The notes under the pieces were generated by a model, which had not been told where the DNA came from, did no database searches, and was given only the letters and a program-made list of their open reading frames with translations. From CANKJK01 sp040081715 (lineage in GTDB: Bacteria > Acidobacteriota > Vicinamibacteria > Vicinamibacterales > UBA2999), in contig JBEBFY010000005.1 of NCBI GenBank assembly GCA_040081715.1, positions 124,001 to 188,000 of the forward strand: a stretch of 64,000 nucleotides of DNA, given 5' to 3'. Positions 50,523 through 59,606 of the stretch are shown in pieces. Position numbers and translations under genes: made by a program. How positions within the stretch are numbered: position 1 is the first letter of the stretch; every line of letters starts with the position of its first letter.

Positions 50523-51683
50523 GTGACCACCAGCGCCACGCCTGCGGCCCTCTCGCGCCTCAATGAAGAGGAACAGCTCTTCGCGGACAGCGTCTACGAG
50601 TTTGCGGACAAGGAAATCCGCCCGCTCGTCCGCGAGATGGATGAGCACGCCAAGCTCGACAAGAACCTCATCCCGAAGCTATTCGACCTCGGCATCATGG
50701 GCATCGAGATCCCGGAGGAGTACGGCGGCGCGGGTGCCTCGTTCTTCTACTCCGTGCTGGCCGTCGAGCAGCTCTCGCGCGTGGACCCGTCGGTGGGCGT
50801 CTTCGTGGACGTCCAGAACACGCTGTTCATCAATGGCCTCGTGAAGTGGGGCAGTGAGGACATCAAGAAGCGCTATTGCCCGAAGGTGGCCACGGACACG
50901 GTTGGCGCCTATGCGCTGTCGGAGGCCGGGTCCGGCAGCGACGCCTTCGCGATGGCGACGCGCGGCACGGAGGACGGCGACAGTTACGTCCTGACGGGCC
51001 GCAAGCTCTGGATCACCAACGGCAACGAAGCCAATCTCTTCATGGTGTTCGCCAACGTGAACCCGGACGCCGGGTACAGGGGCATCACGGCGTTCCTGGT
51101 GGAGCGCGGCATGCCGGGCTTCTCGGTGGGGAAGAAGGAAGACAAGCTGGGCATCCGCGCCAGCAGCACCTGCGAGCTGTTGCTCGACGGCTGCCGTGTG
51201 CCGAAGGCCAACGTCCTCGGCGAAGTGGGCAAGGGCTACAAGGTGGCGATGGACACCCTCAACGAGGGCCGCATCGGTATCGGCGCGCAGATGATCGGCG
51301 CCGGCCGCGGCGCCCTCGACGCCACGATCGCCTATGTGAAGGAGCGCAAGCAGTTCGGCAAGGCCATCGCCGAGTTCCAGGCGGTGCGCCACCAGATTGC
51401 CCGCGCGGCCATCGACCTGCAGACGGCGAAGCTCCTGGTGTACGACGCCGCGCGCCTGCGCGACATGGGCCTGCCGTTCCTCAACGAGGCGGCCATGGCC
51501 AAGGTCTACTCGTCCGAGGTGGCCGAGCGCATCACGTCGATGGCCATCAACCTGTTCGGCGGCAACGGGTACGTCAAGGAGTACCCGGTGGAGAAGTTCT
51601 GGCGCGACGCCAAGATCGGCCAGATCTACGAGGGCACGTCGAATATGCAGCTCGAGACCATCGCCAAGCAGATCATCGGGTGA
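50523..51683 (+). CDS. Acyl-CoA dehydrogenase
   Basis: A 386-residue FAD flavoprotein, closest in pattern to short/branched-chain acyl-CoA dehydrogenases. Marks: IEIPEEYGGAGASFF, AYALSEAGSGSDAFAM (family signature), KLWITNGNEANLFMVFA, RKQFGKAIAEFQAVRHQIA and the C-terminal NLFGGNGYVKEYPVEKFWRDAKIGQIYEGTS with the catalytic Glu. GTG 50523 has AAGGA upstream (50511-50515). It oxidises acyl-CoA to enoyl-CoA. It is the first gene of a tight three-gene operon: its stop overlaps the E2 gene start. Confidence 0.94.
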   Translation: MTTSATPAALSRLNEEEQLFADSVYEFADKEIRPLVREMDEHAKLDKNLIPKLFDLGIMGIEIPEEYGGAGASFFYSVLAVEQLSRVDPSVGVFVDVQNTLFINGLVKWGSEDIKKRYCPKVATDTVGAYALSEAGSGSDAFAMATRGTEDGDSYVLTGRKLWITNGNEANLFMVFANVNPDAGYRGITAFLVERGMPGFSVGKKEDKLGIRASSTCELLLDGCRVPKANVLGEVGKGYKVAMDTLNEGRIGIGAQMIGAGRGALDATIAYVKERKQFGKAIAEFQAVRHQIARAAIDLQTAKLLVYDAARLRDMGLPFLNEAAMAKVYSSEVAERITSMAINLFGGNGYVKEYPVEKFWRDAKIGQIYEGTSNMQLETIAKQIIG

Positions 51684-52849
51684 AGACCGACGTAGTCATG
51701 CCCCAGATGGGGGAGTCGATCGCCGAGGGCACCGTTGCACGGTGGCTGAAGCAGGTCGGCGACGCTGTGGGCCGGGACGAGCCGCTCCTCGAAATCTCCA
51801 CGGACAAGGTTGACGCCGAGATCCCGTCGCCGGTGGCTGGTGTGCTGGTGGAGATCCGCGTGCCGGCCGGGGAGATGGCCGAGGTGCATGCGGTCCTGGC
51901 CGTGATCGAGACGGCGGCCTCGGCAGGCGCAGTTGCGGCGGTGGCCGTGCCAACTACCCCAGCAGCCGCGAGGCCAGCACCGACGGCAGTGCCTGCCGTG
52001 ACCCGTCCGACCGTGGCCAGCAGCTTCACGGGCAAGGCCTCGCCTGTGGCGCGCGTCATGGCGAGGGTGCATGGCATCGATCTGACGGCGGTGACGCCGG
52101 CCGGAGCCCGCATCTCGCGGGCCGACGTCGAGAGGTTCCTCAGCGGACCGAAGGTCACCATCAATCCCGGCGACACCGTGGAGCCGATGACGACCATGCG
52201 GCGGAAGATCGCCGAGCACATGATCGCCAGCCGGCGTACGTCGGCCCACGCGCATTCCGTGTTCCTCGTGGACTGCGGGCACGTAGAAGCCCTTCGCAAG
52301 ACGCGGAAGACACAGTACGAAGCGGCCGGCGTGAAGGTCAGCATCCTGCCGTTCGTGATGCTGGCCGCCGCCCGGGCCCTGCGCGACTTCCCGTTACTCA
52401 ACGCCTCGCTCATCGGTGACCAGTTAGTTCTTCGCCACGACATCAACGTGGGCGTGGCGGTGGCGCTCGACACCGGGTTGATCGTGCCCGTCGTGAAGCG
52501 CGCCGACCAGCTCGACATCGTGGGTGTGGCGAAGGCCATCGGCGATTTGGCCGCGCGCGCACGGAGCAAGCAGTTGAAGCCGGACGAGGTTGTGGGCGGC
52601 ACATTTACCGTGACCAACCCCGGCAATTTCGGTGGCGCGTTTGCGACGCCGATCATCAACCAGCCGCAGGTGGCCATCCTGGAGCTGGGGACCGTGGAGA
52701 AGCGTCCGGTGGTGGTGGATGACCAGATCGTCGTCCGGCCGATGATGAACCTGACGCTCGGATTCGACCACCGGCTGGTGGACGGCGCTCTGGCCGACCA
52801 GTATCTGGCGGCTGTGAAGCGAAACCTGGAAACGTGGAGCGAGGAGTAG
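51680..52849 (+). CDS. 2-oxo acid dehydrogenase E2, dihydrolipoamide acyltransferase
   Basis: A 389-residue protein. The lipoyl domain (about 1-78) carries Lys in EISTDKVDAEIP, followed by an Ala/Pro-rich linker. The peripheral subunit-binding domain at about 115-155 is SPVARVMARVHGIDLTAVTPAGARISRADVERFL. The catalytic domain to the end has the active-site FDHRLVDGALADQYL (His near residue 362). GTG 51680 overlaps the previous stop by four bases (GTGA). It transfers acyl groups from lipoamide to CoA. No E1 or E3 gene is adjacent, so partners must lie elsewhere. Context with the dehydrogenases suggests a branched-chain 2-oxo acid complex. Confidence 0.9.
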   Translation: MKTDVVMPQMGESIAEGTVARWLKQVGDAVGRDEPLLEISTDKVDAEIPSPVAGVLVEIRVPAGEMAEVHAVLAVIETAASAGAVAAVAVPTTPAAARPAPTAVPAVTRPTVASSFTGKASPVARVMARVHGIDLTAVTPAGARISRADVERFLSGPKVTINPGDTVEPMTTMRRKIAEHMIASRRTSAHAHSVFLVDCGHVEALRKTRKTQYEAAGVKVSILPFVMLAAARALRDFPLLNASLIGDQLVLRHDINVGVAVALDTGLIVPVVKRADQLDIVGVAKAIGDLAARARSKQLKPDEVVGGTFTVTNPGNFGGAFATPIINQPQVAILELGTVEKRPVVVDDQIVVRPMMNLTLGFDHRLVDGALADQYLAAVKRNLETWSEE

Positions 52850-52853
52850 AAGC

Positions 52854-53702
52854 GTGGCAATCAAGACCGTCGGCGTGCTCGGGTGTGGACTCATGGGCGG
52901 CGGCATCGCGCAGACCTGCGCGGCGGCCGGCTACACGACCATCGTCAAGGAAGTGAACGACGCGTTCCTCGAGAAGGGGCTCGGCCGGATCAAGGGCCTG
53001 CTCGATGGCGGTGTGGCCAAAGGCAAGGTGACTGCCGAGGCGCGTGACGCCACGCTGGCCAACCTGAAGGGCACCACGTCGTTTTCAGACATGGCCGCGT
53101 GCGACGTCGTGATTGAGGCCATCACTGAGAGCCTTGGGGACAAGCGCGCGCTCTACGCCGAGGTGGAGAAGGTCGTGGGGGCGCACACGATCCTGGCGTC
53201 CAATACGTCGTCGCTGTGCATCACGGAGCTGGCGGCAGCAACCAAACGGCCGAATCTCTTCATCGGCATGCACTTCTTCAACCCGGTGCCCGTGATGAAG
53301 CTGGTGGAGGTGATTCGCGGCCTGACCACGACGGACGAGACCTACCAGACGGTGTTCGACTTCGCGAAGGCGCTCGGCAAGGAGCCGGTGACGGTGGTGG
53401 ATCGGCCGGGCTTCATCGTCAATCGCCTGCTGATCCCGTACCTGCTCGACGCCATGCGGGCGTACGAGCAGGGCCTCGGGTCGCTGGCGGACATCGACAC
53501 GGCCATGAAGCTGGGCTGCGGTCACCCGATGGGGCCGTTCGCGCTGGCCGACTTCATCGGCCTCGATACGACGTACTACATCGCGCAGATCCTGCACGGC
53601 GAGTTTGGCATGCCGATGTATGCACCGCCGCCACTGCTCAAGCGGATGGTGCTGGCCGGCCAGCTCGGTAAGAAGAGCGGTCAAGGCTTTTACACGTACT
53701 GA
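52854..53702 (+). CDS. 3-hydroxybutyryl-CoA (3-hydroxyacyl-CoA) dehydrogenase
   Basis: A 282-residue NAD-dependent enzyme of single-domain type (Hbd/PaaH). The Rossmann loop is VGVLGCGLMGGGIAQTCAAAGY; the catalytic/signature region is GMHFFNPVPVMKLVEVI; the C-terminal domain has VVDRPGFIVNRLLIPYLLDAM and GCGHPMGPFALADFIGLDT. It begins 4 nt after the E2 stop with a GTG. It interconverts 3-hydroxyacyl-CoA and 3-oxoacyl-CoA. With the acyl-CoA dehydrogenase upstream it fits fatty or branched-chain acid degradation; the hydratase and thiolase are not in the window. Confidence 0.94.
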   Translation: MAIKTVGVLGCGLMGGGIAQTCAAAGYTTIVKEVNDAFLEKGLGRIKGLLDGGVAKGKVTAEARDATLANLKGTTSFSDMAACDVVIEAITESLGDKRALYAEVEKVVGAHTILASNTSSLCITELAAATKRPNLFIGMHFFNPVPVMKLVEVIRGLTTTDETYQTVFDFAKALGKEPVTVVDRPGFIVNRLLIPYLLDAMRAYEQGLGSLADIDTAMKLGCGHPMGPFALADFIGLDTTYYIAQILHGEFGMPMYAPPPLLKRMVLAGQLGKKSGQGFYTY

Positions 53703-53751
53703 CCCGGCGGTCCGGTTCCGGTGGCCGTGTGACTGCGGATCAGGTTCGCGC

Positions 53752-55455
53752 CTACCTGAAGCAGGGCCAGCCCGTCTGACGCCACGTGCCCGCCGTGCGA
53801 CGGTCGCGGCGTGCGAACAGCTTGACGCTGCTGCCATCACCGAGCTCCACATCGCCAAGCTCGTTGAACTCCGTCCGCAGCCAGGCATCGATGCGCGGCA
53901 TCTCTGTGGAGACCTTCTCGTAGTCGCCCCCGGCCGGCATGACGGCCAGCGGCACGCTGTGCCGCTTGAGGCGCGCCAGTGTGAGCGCTTGGTCGGCCGG
54001 TGTGCTGAAGAAGCCCGGCCGCAGATCGCCGTGGCCGCCGGGAAACGGCCGTTGGGCCAGTGCATGCACCACCGGGAGGTACGGTGAGATAAACACGCGG
54101 TCGTTCTCGGCGGCGCAGTCGCGCACGTAGAAGGCCAGGCGGATCGGGCCGGGGGCATCGGGCGACGTCCACCCTTCAAGCGGCCACGTATTCAGCCGTG
54201 CCGTCATCTCGACGGCCTTGTCGACGGCACCCAGGGGACGGTCCAGCATCCCGGCGTTGCCGAGTTGCGTGCGAACGTATGGCACGAGCACCAATACGGT
54301 TCCAGTCAGGACGATGAGGGTACCCGCCGCGGCGGTCATTCTGACGGCCAGCGCGCGCCCCTCTCGGACCGAGCGGACCGCCGCACGGATGAGCCATGCA
54401 CCGAGGATGGCGGTCGTCACCGACGCGTCACCGAAGCGGCCCGTGAGATTGCCCCGTATGAAGCCCCAGACGAGCACCAGGCCGAGCAGGCTTGCCACCA
54501 GCAGTTTCTGTCGTGCGTGCGGCCAGTCGCTCCGTTGCTCGGGCTTGCCCGTCTGGGCCACCAGGACCGCCACGGGCACGGCGATGATCAACCAGAACAG
54601 CCACGGCTCGTAGTTCCGCAGCGCCTGCTCGAAGACGCCGTTCCGCCACCAGGCCTTTGTGTCGTCGCTGACACCTTGTCCTTCCTGGGGCGAGAGCGCG
54701 AACTCCGGCACGCGCAACGGTGACCGGCTGCGATCACGCTGTGCCCACGAGTTGGCCGTGACCACGTGGGTGACAATGCCCCCGTTGAGCTGAAGCCAGC
54801 CGAGATAGGGCGCCGCGCACATCAGTGTGAAGACTCCATATGCCGCCAGGTGCCTGACCCGTGTCATCCACGTCACGTGCGCCTGGACGACAATGGTTGC
54901 GACAACCGCAAGGCCGACAAACAGCCCGTGATCATGGCGGAAGAGCAGGGCCGCCACGCTCAGTCCCGCCAGCCAGGCGAGCTTGCGGATGCTGGGCCGA
55001 TCCACGTAGGACCAGATCGCCGGTAACGCAATCGCGTAGACCAGCACCTTCGGGTAGCTATAGAAACGCGTCCAGAGCGCGGCCTGAAAGACCGCCGCCA
55101 GCGCCGCAATCACTGTGGAACCAGACGCGCGCCGTGCCGACCAGAACGTCAGCGTTGTCGCCACCGACAGTGCCGTCACGCAGAAGACGATCTCTGACCA
55201 GGTGCCACGGCCACCCACCACCTGCACGAGCGCCGCGACCACAAACGTCAGCGGCGCACCTGGATCCACGAAGTCACGGTCCGGCCACTCCCCGAAGAGG
55301 ATCTGCCAGCCGCGTACGAGGTAGAAGTAGTGGTCGTCCAACAGGCCAGCCAGCGGCTCAAGGTCGTTGTAGCGGTACAGCCACGACCAGGCGAAGATCA
55401 GCACCGCCACCACGCCTGCGACGACGCCGCCGATGCTCCACGTCCGGCGGGTCAT
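53752..55455 (-). CDS. Polytopic membrane protein, ArnT/GT39-like glycosyltransferase fold
   Basis: A 567-residue inner-membrane protein with about ten hydrophobic helices in the first 400 residues and a soluble C-terminal domain of about 150. Near the N-terminus LLDDHYFYLVRGWQILFGEWPDRDFVDPGAPLTF provides the acidic loop-1 motif (Asp-Asp, then Asp) seen in GT-C glycosyltransferases of the dolichyl-mannosyltransferase type. FRHDHGLFVGLAV and a loop NYEPWLFWL support a membrane enzyme. The donor and acceptor are unknown. It is convergent with the hydroxyacyl-CoA dehydrogenase and divergent from the NHL gene. Confidence 0.7.
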   Translation of the reverse strand: MTRRTWSIGGVVAGVVAVLIFAWSWLYRYNDLEPLAGLLDDHYFYLVRGWQILFGEWPDRDFVDPGAPLTFVVAALVQVVGGRGTWSEIVFCVTALSVATTLTFWSARRASGSTVIAALAAVFQAALWTRFYSYPKVLVYAIALPAIWSYVDRPSIRKLAWLAGLSVAALLFRHDHGLFVGLAVVATIVVQAHVTWMTRVRHLAAYGVFTLMCAAPYLGWLQLNGGIVTHVVTANSWAQRDRSRSPLRVPEFALSPQEGQGVSDDTKAWWRNGVFEQALRNYEPWLFWLIIAVPVAVLVAQTGKPEQRSDWPHARQKLLVASLLGLVLVWGFIRGNLTGRFGDASVTTAILGAWLIRAAVRSVREGRALAVRMTAAAGTLIVLTGTVLVLVPYVRTQLGNAGMLDRPLGAVDKAVEMTARLNTWPLEGWTSPDAPGPIRLAFYVRDCAAENDRVFISPYLPVVHALAQRPFPGGHGDLRPGFFSTPADQALTLARLKRHSVPLAVMPAGGDYEKVSTEMPRIDAWLRTEFNELGDVELGDGSSVKLFARRDRRTAGTWRQTGWPCFR

Positions 55456-55645
55456 CGACGGGTTCCCGGAAACATGGGAGCATCACCGTCAGCAGGGAGT
55501 GCCATCACACTTGCCTGCCTGGCGGTCATGGCCGACTCCGGCGGGGGTTCGTCATCTCACAGTTAGTGTACGCGGGGCACCGCTGACACCTTCGACAACA
55601 TCGGGGACTTGGCGTAGGCTCTTCCCGTTCATCACAAGGAGCCTC

Positions 55646-56905
55646 ATGACGCGCACGCGACTCACTCTTTCCGCGGCAGCCCTTGGGCTGGCCCTCCTTG
55701 CTGGGGCCGGCTGGTTGCCGCGGGTCTCGCCCGAATCCAGTCTGTCTGCTTCGCTCAGCGCAGCCCCCGTGGCCCAGGGCGCCGGCAAGGGCGAAATGGT
55801 GCCGTATTACGAGTGGGACCCCTACTGGCCCAAGCGGCCACTGCCCAACCACTGGGCCATCGGCAACACGGTGGGCCTCTACGCCGACGCGAAGGACCAC
55901 ATCTGGATCGTGCACCGTCCGCGGACACTCCTGGCCGGGCATGAGGACGATGCGGCGTTCGAGACGCCGGAATCCGAGTGTTGCGTGCCTGCGCCCTCCG
56001 TGATCGAGTTCGACCAGGCCGGCAACGTCGTCCAGGCCTGGGGTGGCCCGACCGCCGACAGCTTCAAGAAGTCCGGCGTGGGCGGGCAGGGCGTCATTCA
56101 GGAGCGGTTCCTGATGTGGAAGAAGCCGCAGGGCTACGTGTGGCCGGAGTCCGAGCACACGCTCTTCGTGGACCACAAGGAGAACGTCTGGGTAGGCAAC
56201 AACGGCGGATCGCACATCCTGAAGTTCACCCGGGACGGGAAGTACCTGCTCACGGTGGGCGTCCCTGGCAAGAAGGCCGACAGCAACGATACGACGGCCA
56301 TGCGGAGCCCGGCCGGCGTCACCGTGGATCCCAAGACCAACGAGCTCTATGTGGCGGACGGCTACGGCAACCGGCGCGTCATCGTGTGGGACGCCGACAC
56401 CGGCGCCTACAAACGCCACTGGGGCGCCTATGGGAAGAAGCCGGACGACAGCGTGCCGTTCAAGTACAGCCCGACCGGGCCGCCGTCGCAGCAGATGAAC
56501 ACGGTGCACTGCGTCTGGATCGACAACAAGGACGAGGTGTACGTGTGCGACCGCGCCAACTCGCGCATCCAGGTGTTCAAGCAGGACGGCACCTTCATCA
56601 AGGAGGCGTCCGTGGCGCCGCAGACGCTGCGCGGGTCCGTGCTCGACATCGCCTTCTCGAAGGACAAGGAGCAGAAGTGGATGTTCGTGGCCGACGGGCG
56701 GAACGAGAAGGTCTGGATCCTGCGTCACAGTGACATGAAGGTGGTGGGCTCCTTCGGAAGCGCCGGCCACTTCGGCGGCCAGTTCACCATCGCGCACAAC
56801 ATCACGATCGACTCGAAGCAGAACCTCTACGTGTCGGAGAGCCTGACGGGCCAGCGCGTGCAGCGCTTCCTCTATAAAGGGCTCCGCGCATCGACGATGA
56901 ACTGA
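55646..56905 (+). CDS. Secreted NHL-repeat six-bladed propeller protein
   Basis: A 419-residue protein. ATG 55646 has AAGGAG upstream (55636-55641); the signal peptide is TLSAAALGLALLAGAGWL. NHL/6-bladed beta-propeller blades are visible: VIEFDQAGNVVQAWG, HILKFTRDGKYLLTVG, NELYVADGYGNRRVIVWDADTG, EVYVCDRANSRIQVFKQDG, MFVADGRNEKVWIL, KQNLYVSESLTGQRVQRF. These are common in exported proteins that bind ligands or catalyse peptidylglycine-type reactions; no catalytic metal set was confirmed. It lies 20 nt before a DUF5916 gene, so the two are probably co-expressed. Confidence 0.87.
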   Translation: MTRTRLTLSAAALGLALLAGAGWLPRVSPESSLSASLSAAPVAQGAGKGEMVPYYEWDPYWPKRPLPNHWAIGNTVGLYADAKDHIWIVHRPRTLLAGHEDDAAFETPESECCVPAPSVIEFDQAGNVVQAWGGPTADSFKKSGVGGQGVIQERFLMWKKPQGYVWPESEHTLFVDHKENVWVGNNGGSHILKFTRDGKYLLTVGVPGKKADSNDTTAMRSPAGVTVDPKTNELYVADGYGNRRVIVWDADTGAYKRHWGAYGKKPDDSVPFKYSPTGPPSQQMNTVHCVWIDNKDEVYVCDRANSRIQVFKQDGTFIKEASVAPQTLRGSVLDIAFSKDKEQKWMFVADGRNEKVWILRHSDMKVVGSFGSAGHFGGQFTIAHNITIDSKQNLYVSESLTGQRVQRFLYKGLRASTMN

Positions 56906-56925
56906 GTGCCGCGCATAGCCTCTGC

Positions 56926-59184
56926 ATGTTGATGCGTCCGGTCCGCCTGGCGGGTCTTGCCCTCCTGCTGCTCGCCGGTTTGTCCGCGACGGCGATGGGG
57001 CAGGTGGTCCCCGCCGGCTATCCGCCGCCGCCCGCTCTGCCAGACACGATGGTCCGCGCCGCCGACGGGCGGGTGACGGTCCGTGCCGTGCGGCTCTCCG
57101 TGCCATTGCGGCTCGACGGCCGGCTCGACGAGGCCGTCTACGCCAGCATCCATCCGGCCGACGGGCTGATACAGGCCGACCCGAATGACAACGTGCCGTT
57201 CACAGAACGGCACGAGACCTGGGTCTTCTTTGACGACACGGCCATTTATGTGTCGATGCGCTGCTGGGAGAGCCACCCCGAACGGGTGATCGCCAATGAG
57301 ATGCGGCGCGATCACGGCGGCCTCGCCCAGAGCGACCACGTATCGTTCACCCTCGACACCTTCCTAGACCGACGCAACGCGGTCTCCTTCACGCTGTCCG
57401 CTGCCGGCGGACGCATGGACGGGCAGTTTTCAGACGAGCGGTTCTACAACGGCGACTGGAATCCCGTATGGGACTCGGCCGTCAGCCGCTTCGACGGGGG
57501 ATGGTCCGTGGAGATGACGGTGCCGTTCAAGTCGTTGCGGTACGGCCCCGGGCGCGACCAGGTCTGGGGCTTCAACGTACGCCGGCTGAGCCGCTGGAAG
57601 AACGAGATGGCGCACCTCACGGCTCTTCCACGGGCGCTGGCGCAACGGGGCATGTTCGTCCAGTCGCTGGCCGGGACACTGGTGGGCGTGGAGGCGCCGC
57701 CCCCGGCGATGAATCTGGAGATCAAACCGTATGTGACGGGGAACCTCACCTCGGACCGCACGGCGCGGCCTCCGGTGTCGAATGACCCTGGAGGGGAGGT
57801 CGGCATCGATGTGAAGTACGGGCTGGGCCGGAGCCTGACCGCCGACTTCACCTACAACACGGACTTCGCGCAGGTCGAGGCCGACGAGCAGCAGGTCAAC
57901 CTGACGCGGTTCAGCCTCTTCTTTCCGGAGAAGCGCGAGTTCTTCCTGGAGAACTCCGGCACGTTCGCCTTCGGTGGCGCCGGGGCGTTCGGCGCGGCCA
58001 GCGGCGACACGCCGACCCTGTTCTACAGCCGTCGAATCGGACTCAACCTCGGGCGATCGGCGCCCATCGACGGCGGCGGCCGGCTCACGGGCCGGCTCGG
58101 CCGCTTCAGCCTCGGGGTGATCAGCATCCAGACGGGGAAAGAGTCCGTGTCCCGCTCGCCGGCCACGAACTTCTCCTTGCTGCGGCTGAAGCGCGACGTC
58201 CTTCGCAAGAGCAATGTCGGCCTGCTGGTGGCCCGGCGGTCGGTCGGTGAACGCCTCCCGGGGGCCAACGACACGTACGGCGTGGACGGGGCGTTCGGCT
58301 TCTACGACAACCTCACCGTCAATACCTACTGGGCTCGTACCCGGACTGGGGGACTCGGCCGGGACGACACCAGCTACCGCGGTCAGGTCGACTATGCCGG
58401 GGACCGCTACGGACTCCAGGTCGAGCAGCTGTCGGTCGGCAATGATTTCAACCCGGACATGGGCTTCGTGCGTCGCGTCGACATCCGGCGCTCCTTCGCC
58501 CAGGCCCGGTTCAGCCCACGGCCCAGAAAGGGCGTGGTCCGTCGGTACGCCTTCGTCGCCGCGGAGACCTACATCGAAAATGGCGCGCGGCGTGTCGAAG
58601 CCCGGCAGGTCGACGCCAGCGCCGCCGCGGAGTTTCAGAAGGGCGACCGCTTCAACCTCGCCTACAGCCGCACGTTTGAGTTTCTACCGGCACCGTTTCG
58701 GATCGCGGCGGGCGTCGAGGTGCCGACCGGCGGCTATACCTATGAGGCCGGGCGGGTGTCGTACACGTTCGGGCAGCAGCGGAAGATCTCAGGCACCCTC
58801 TCGGCCGAGCACGGCACCTTCTATGACGGGCATCGAACCGTCTTCGGAGTGGCCAGCGGCCGTGTGGAGCTGACGCCGCAGTTCTCGGCGCAGCCAACGG
58901 TGTCGATTAACCGCGTCTCGTTGCCGCAGGGCGCATTTACCACCACGCTGGCGGGCACGCGCGCCACCTACACGATGACCCCGCTCATGTTCGTGAGCGC
59001 CCTCGTGCAGTACAACACCACCGCGCACAGCCTGGCGTCGAACGTGCGCCTCCGCTGGGAGTACGCCCCCGGCAGCGAGCTGTTCGTGGTCTACAACGAT
59101 CAGCGCGACACCCTGACGCGAGGGATTCCCGACCTCCAGAACCGGGCCTTCATCGTCAAGATCAATCGGCTGCTGCGCTTCTAA
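56926..59184 (+). CDS. Outer-membrane DUF5916 protein with CBM9-like domain (paralogue 2)
   Basis: A 752-residue protein with signal peptide ending near TAMGQV. The CBM9-like domain has VPLRLDGRLDEAVYASIHPADG, ETWVFFDDTAIYVSMRCWE and DRRNAVSFTLSAAGGRMDGQF. The DUF5916 barrel region has TDFAQVEADEQQVNLTRFSLFFPEKREFFLE, YSRRIGLNLGRSAPIDGG, GNDFNPDMGFVRRVDIRRSF and the aromatic C-terminus VKINRLLRF. It has the same domain layout and many identical segments as the protein at 26640, so they are paralogues. It probably works with the NHL propeller encoded just upstream. It ends at the edge of the accessory island. Confidence 0.86.
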   Translation: MLMRPVRLAGLALLLLAGLSATAMGQVVPAGYPPPPALPDTMVRAADGRVTVRAVRLSVPLRLDGRLDEAVYASIHPADGLIQADPNDNVPFTERHETWVFFDDTAIYVSMRCWESHPERVIANEMRRDHGGLAQSDHVSFTLDTFLDRRNAVSFTLSAAGGRMDGQFSDERFYNGDWNPVWDSAVSRFDGGWSVEMTVPFKSLRYGPGRDQVWGFNVRRLSRWKNEMAHLTALPRALAQRGMFVQSLAGTLVGVEAPPPAMNLEIKPYVTGNLTSDRTARPPVSNDPGGEVGIDVKYGLGRSLTADFTYNTDFAQVEADEQQVNLTRFSLFFPEKREFFLENSGTFAFGGAGAFGAASGDTPTLFYSRRIGLNLGRSAPIDGGGRLTGRLGRFSLGVISIQTGKESVSRSPATNFSLLRLKRDVLRKSNVGLLVARRSVGERLPGANDTYGVDGAFGFYDNLTVNTYWARTRTGGLGRDDTSYRGQVDYAGDRYGLQVEQLSVGNDFNPDMGFVRRVDIRRSFAQARFSPRPRKGVVRRYAFVAAETYIENGARRVEARQVDASAAAEFQKGDRFNLAYSRTFEFLPAPFRIAAGVEVPTGGYTYEAGRVSYTFGQQRKISGTLSAEHGTFYDGHRTVFGVASGRVELTPQFSAQPTVSINRVSLPQGAFTTTLAGTRATYTMTPLMFVSALVQYNTTAHSLASNVRLRWEYAPGSELFVVYNDQRDTLTRGIPDLQNRAFIVKINRLLRF

Positions 59185-59328
59185 GGGCGTCGGCACCGGG
59201 TTTATCCGCACTGAGCTGCGCTGGCGTGTCCGTCCTTCACCGTGGCAGTGCGGATGGGACCCTATTCGTCATGCAACGTCTGACTGAGGCCATCTCACTG
59301 AGAGTCGCGGCACTGCCCGGTCTTCTGA

Positions 59329-59487
59329 GGGAAGACGTGGTTGCTGCCCGGCCTCATCGATGCCCACGTGCACTTCGCCACCGTGCCTGTAGTGATCTCC
59401 AGCGCGGCACAGATCAGAAACGGTGGCCACGCGAATGCGCGAAGAGGTCGTGCGACTGAGGTTGGACTACACAGCACCTGCCGATGA
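59329..59487 (+). pseudogene. Amidohydrolase gene remnant
   Basis: About 52 codons remain between an in-frame stop at 59326 and TGA at 59485. The reading frame contains WLLPGLIDAHVHFATVPVV, which matches the metal-binding strand of amidohydrolases (PGLIDxHVH), followed by non-conserved sequence. There is no start codon and the rest of the barrel is missing. It lies in a 422-nt region (59185-59606) that holds no intact gene and marks the left edge of the island. Confidence 0.6.
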
Positions 59488-59594
59488 CATCGACGGCTAC
59501 GTATCGCCACTCTGTCCTTGCGGAATCAACACGTGCCCGCTGATCAGATAAGAATAGCGACGCGGACGCCCAGTCTGAATGCCGGGAGCCATGG

Positions 59595-59600
59595 CATACT
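59595..59600 (+). promoter_or_regulatory. Candidate -10 element of the HTTM gene
   Basis: CATACT ends 6 nt before GTG 59607, with no ribosome-binding site, indicating a leaderless transcript. The GTG at 59601 directly abuts the hexamer and is less likely. Confidence 0.35.
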
Positions 59601-59606
59601 GTGCCC

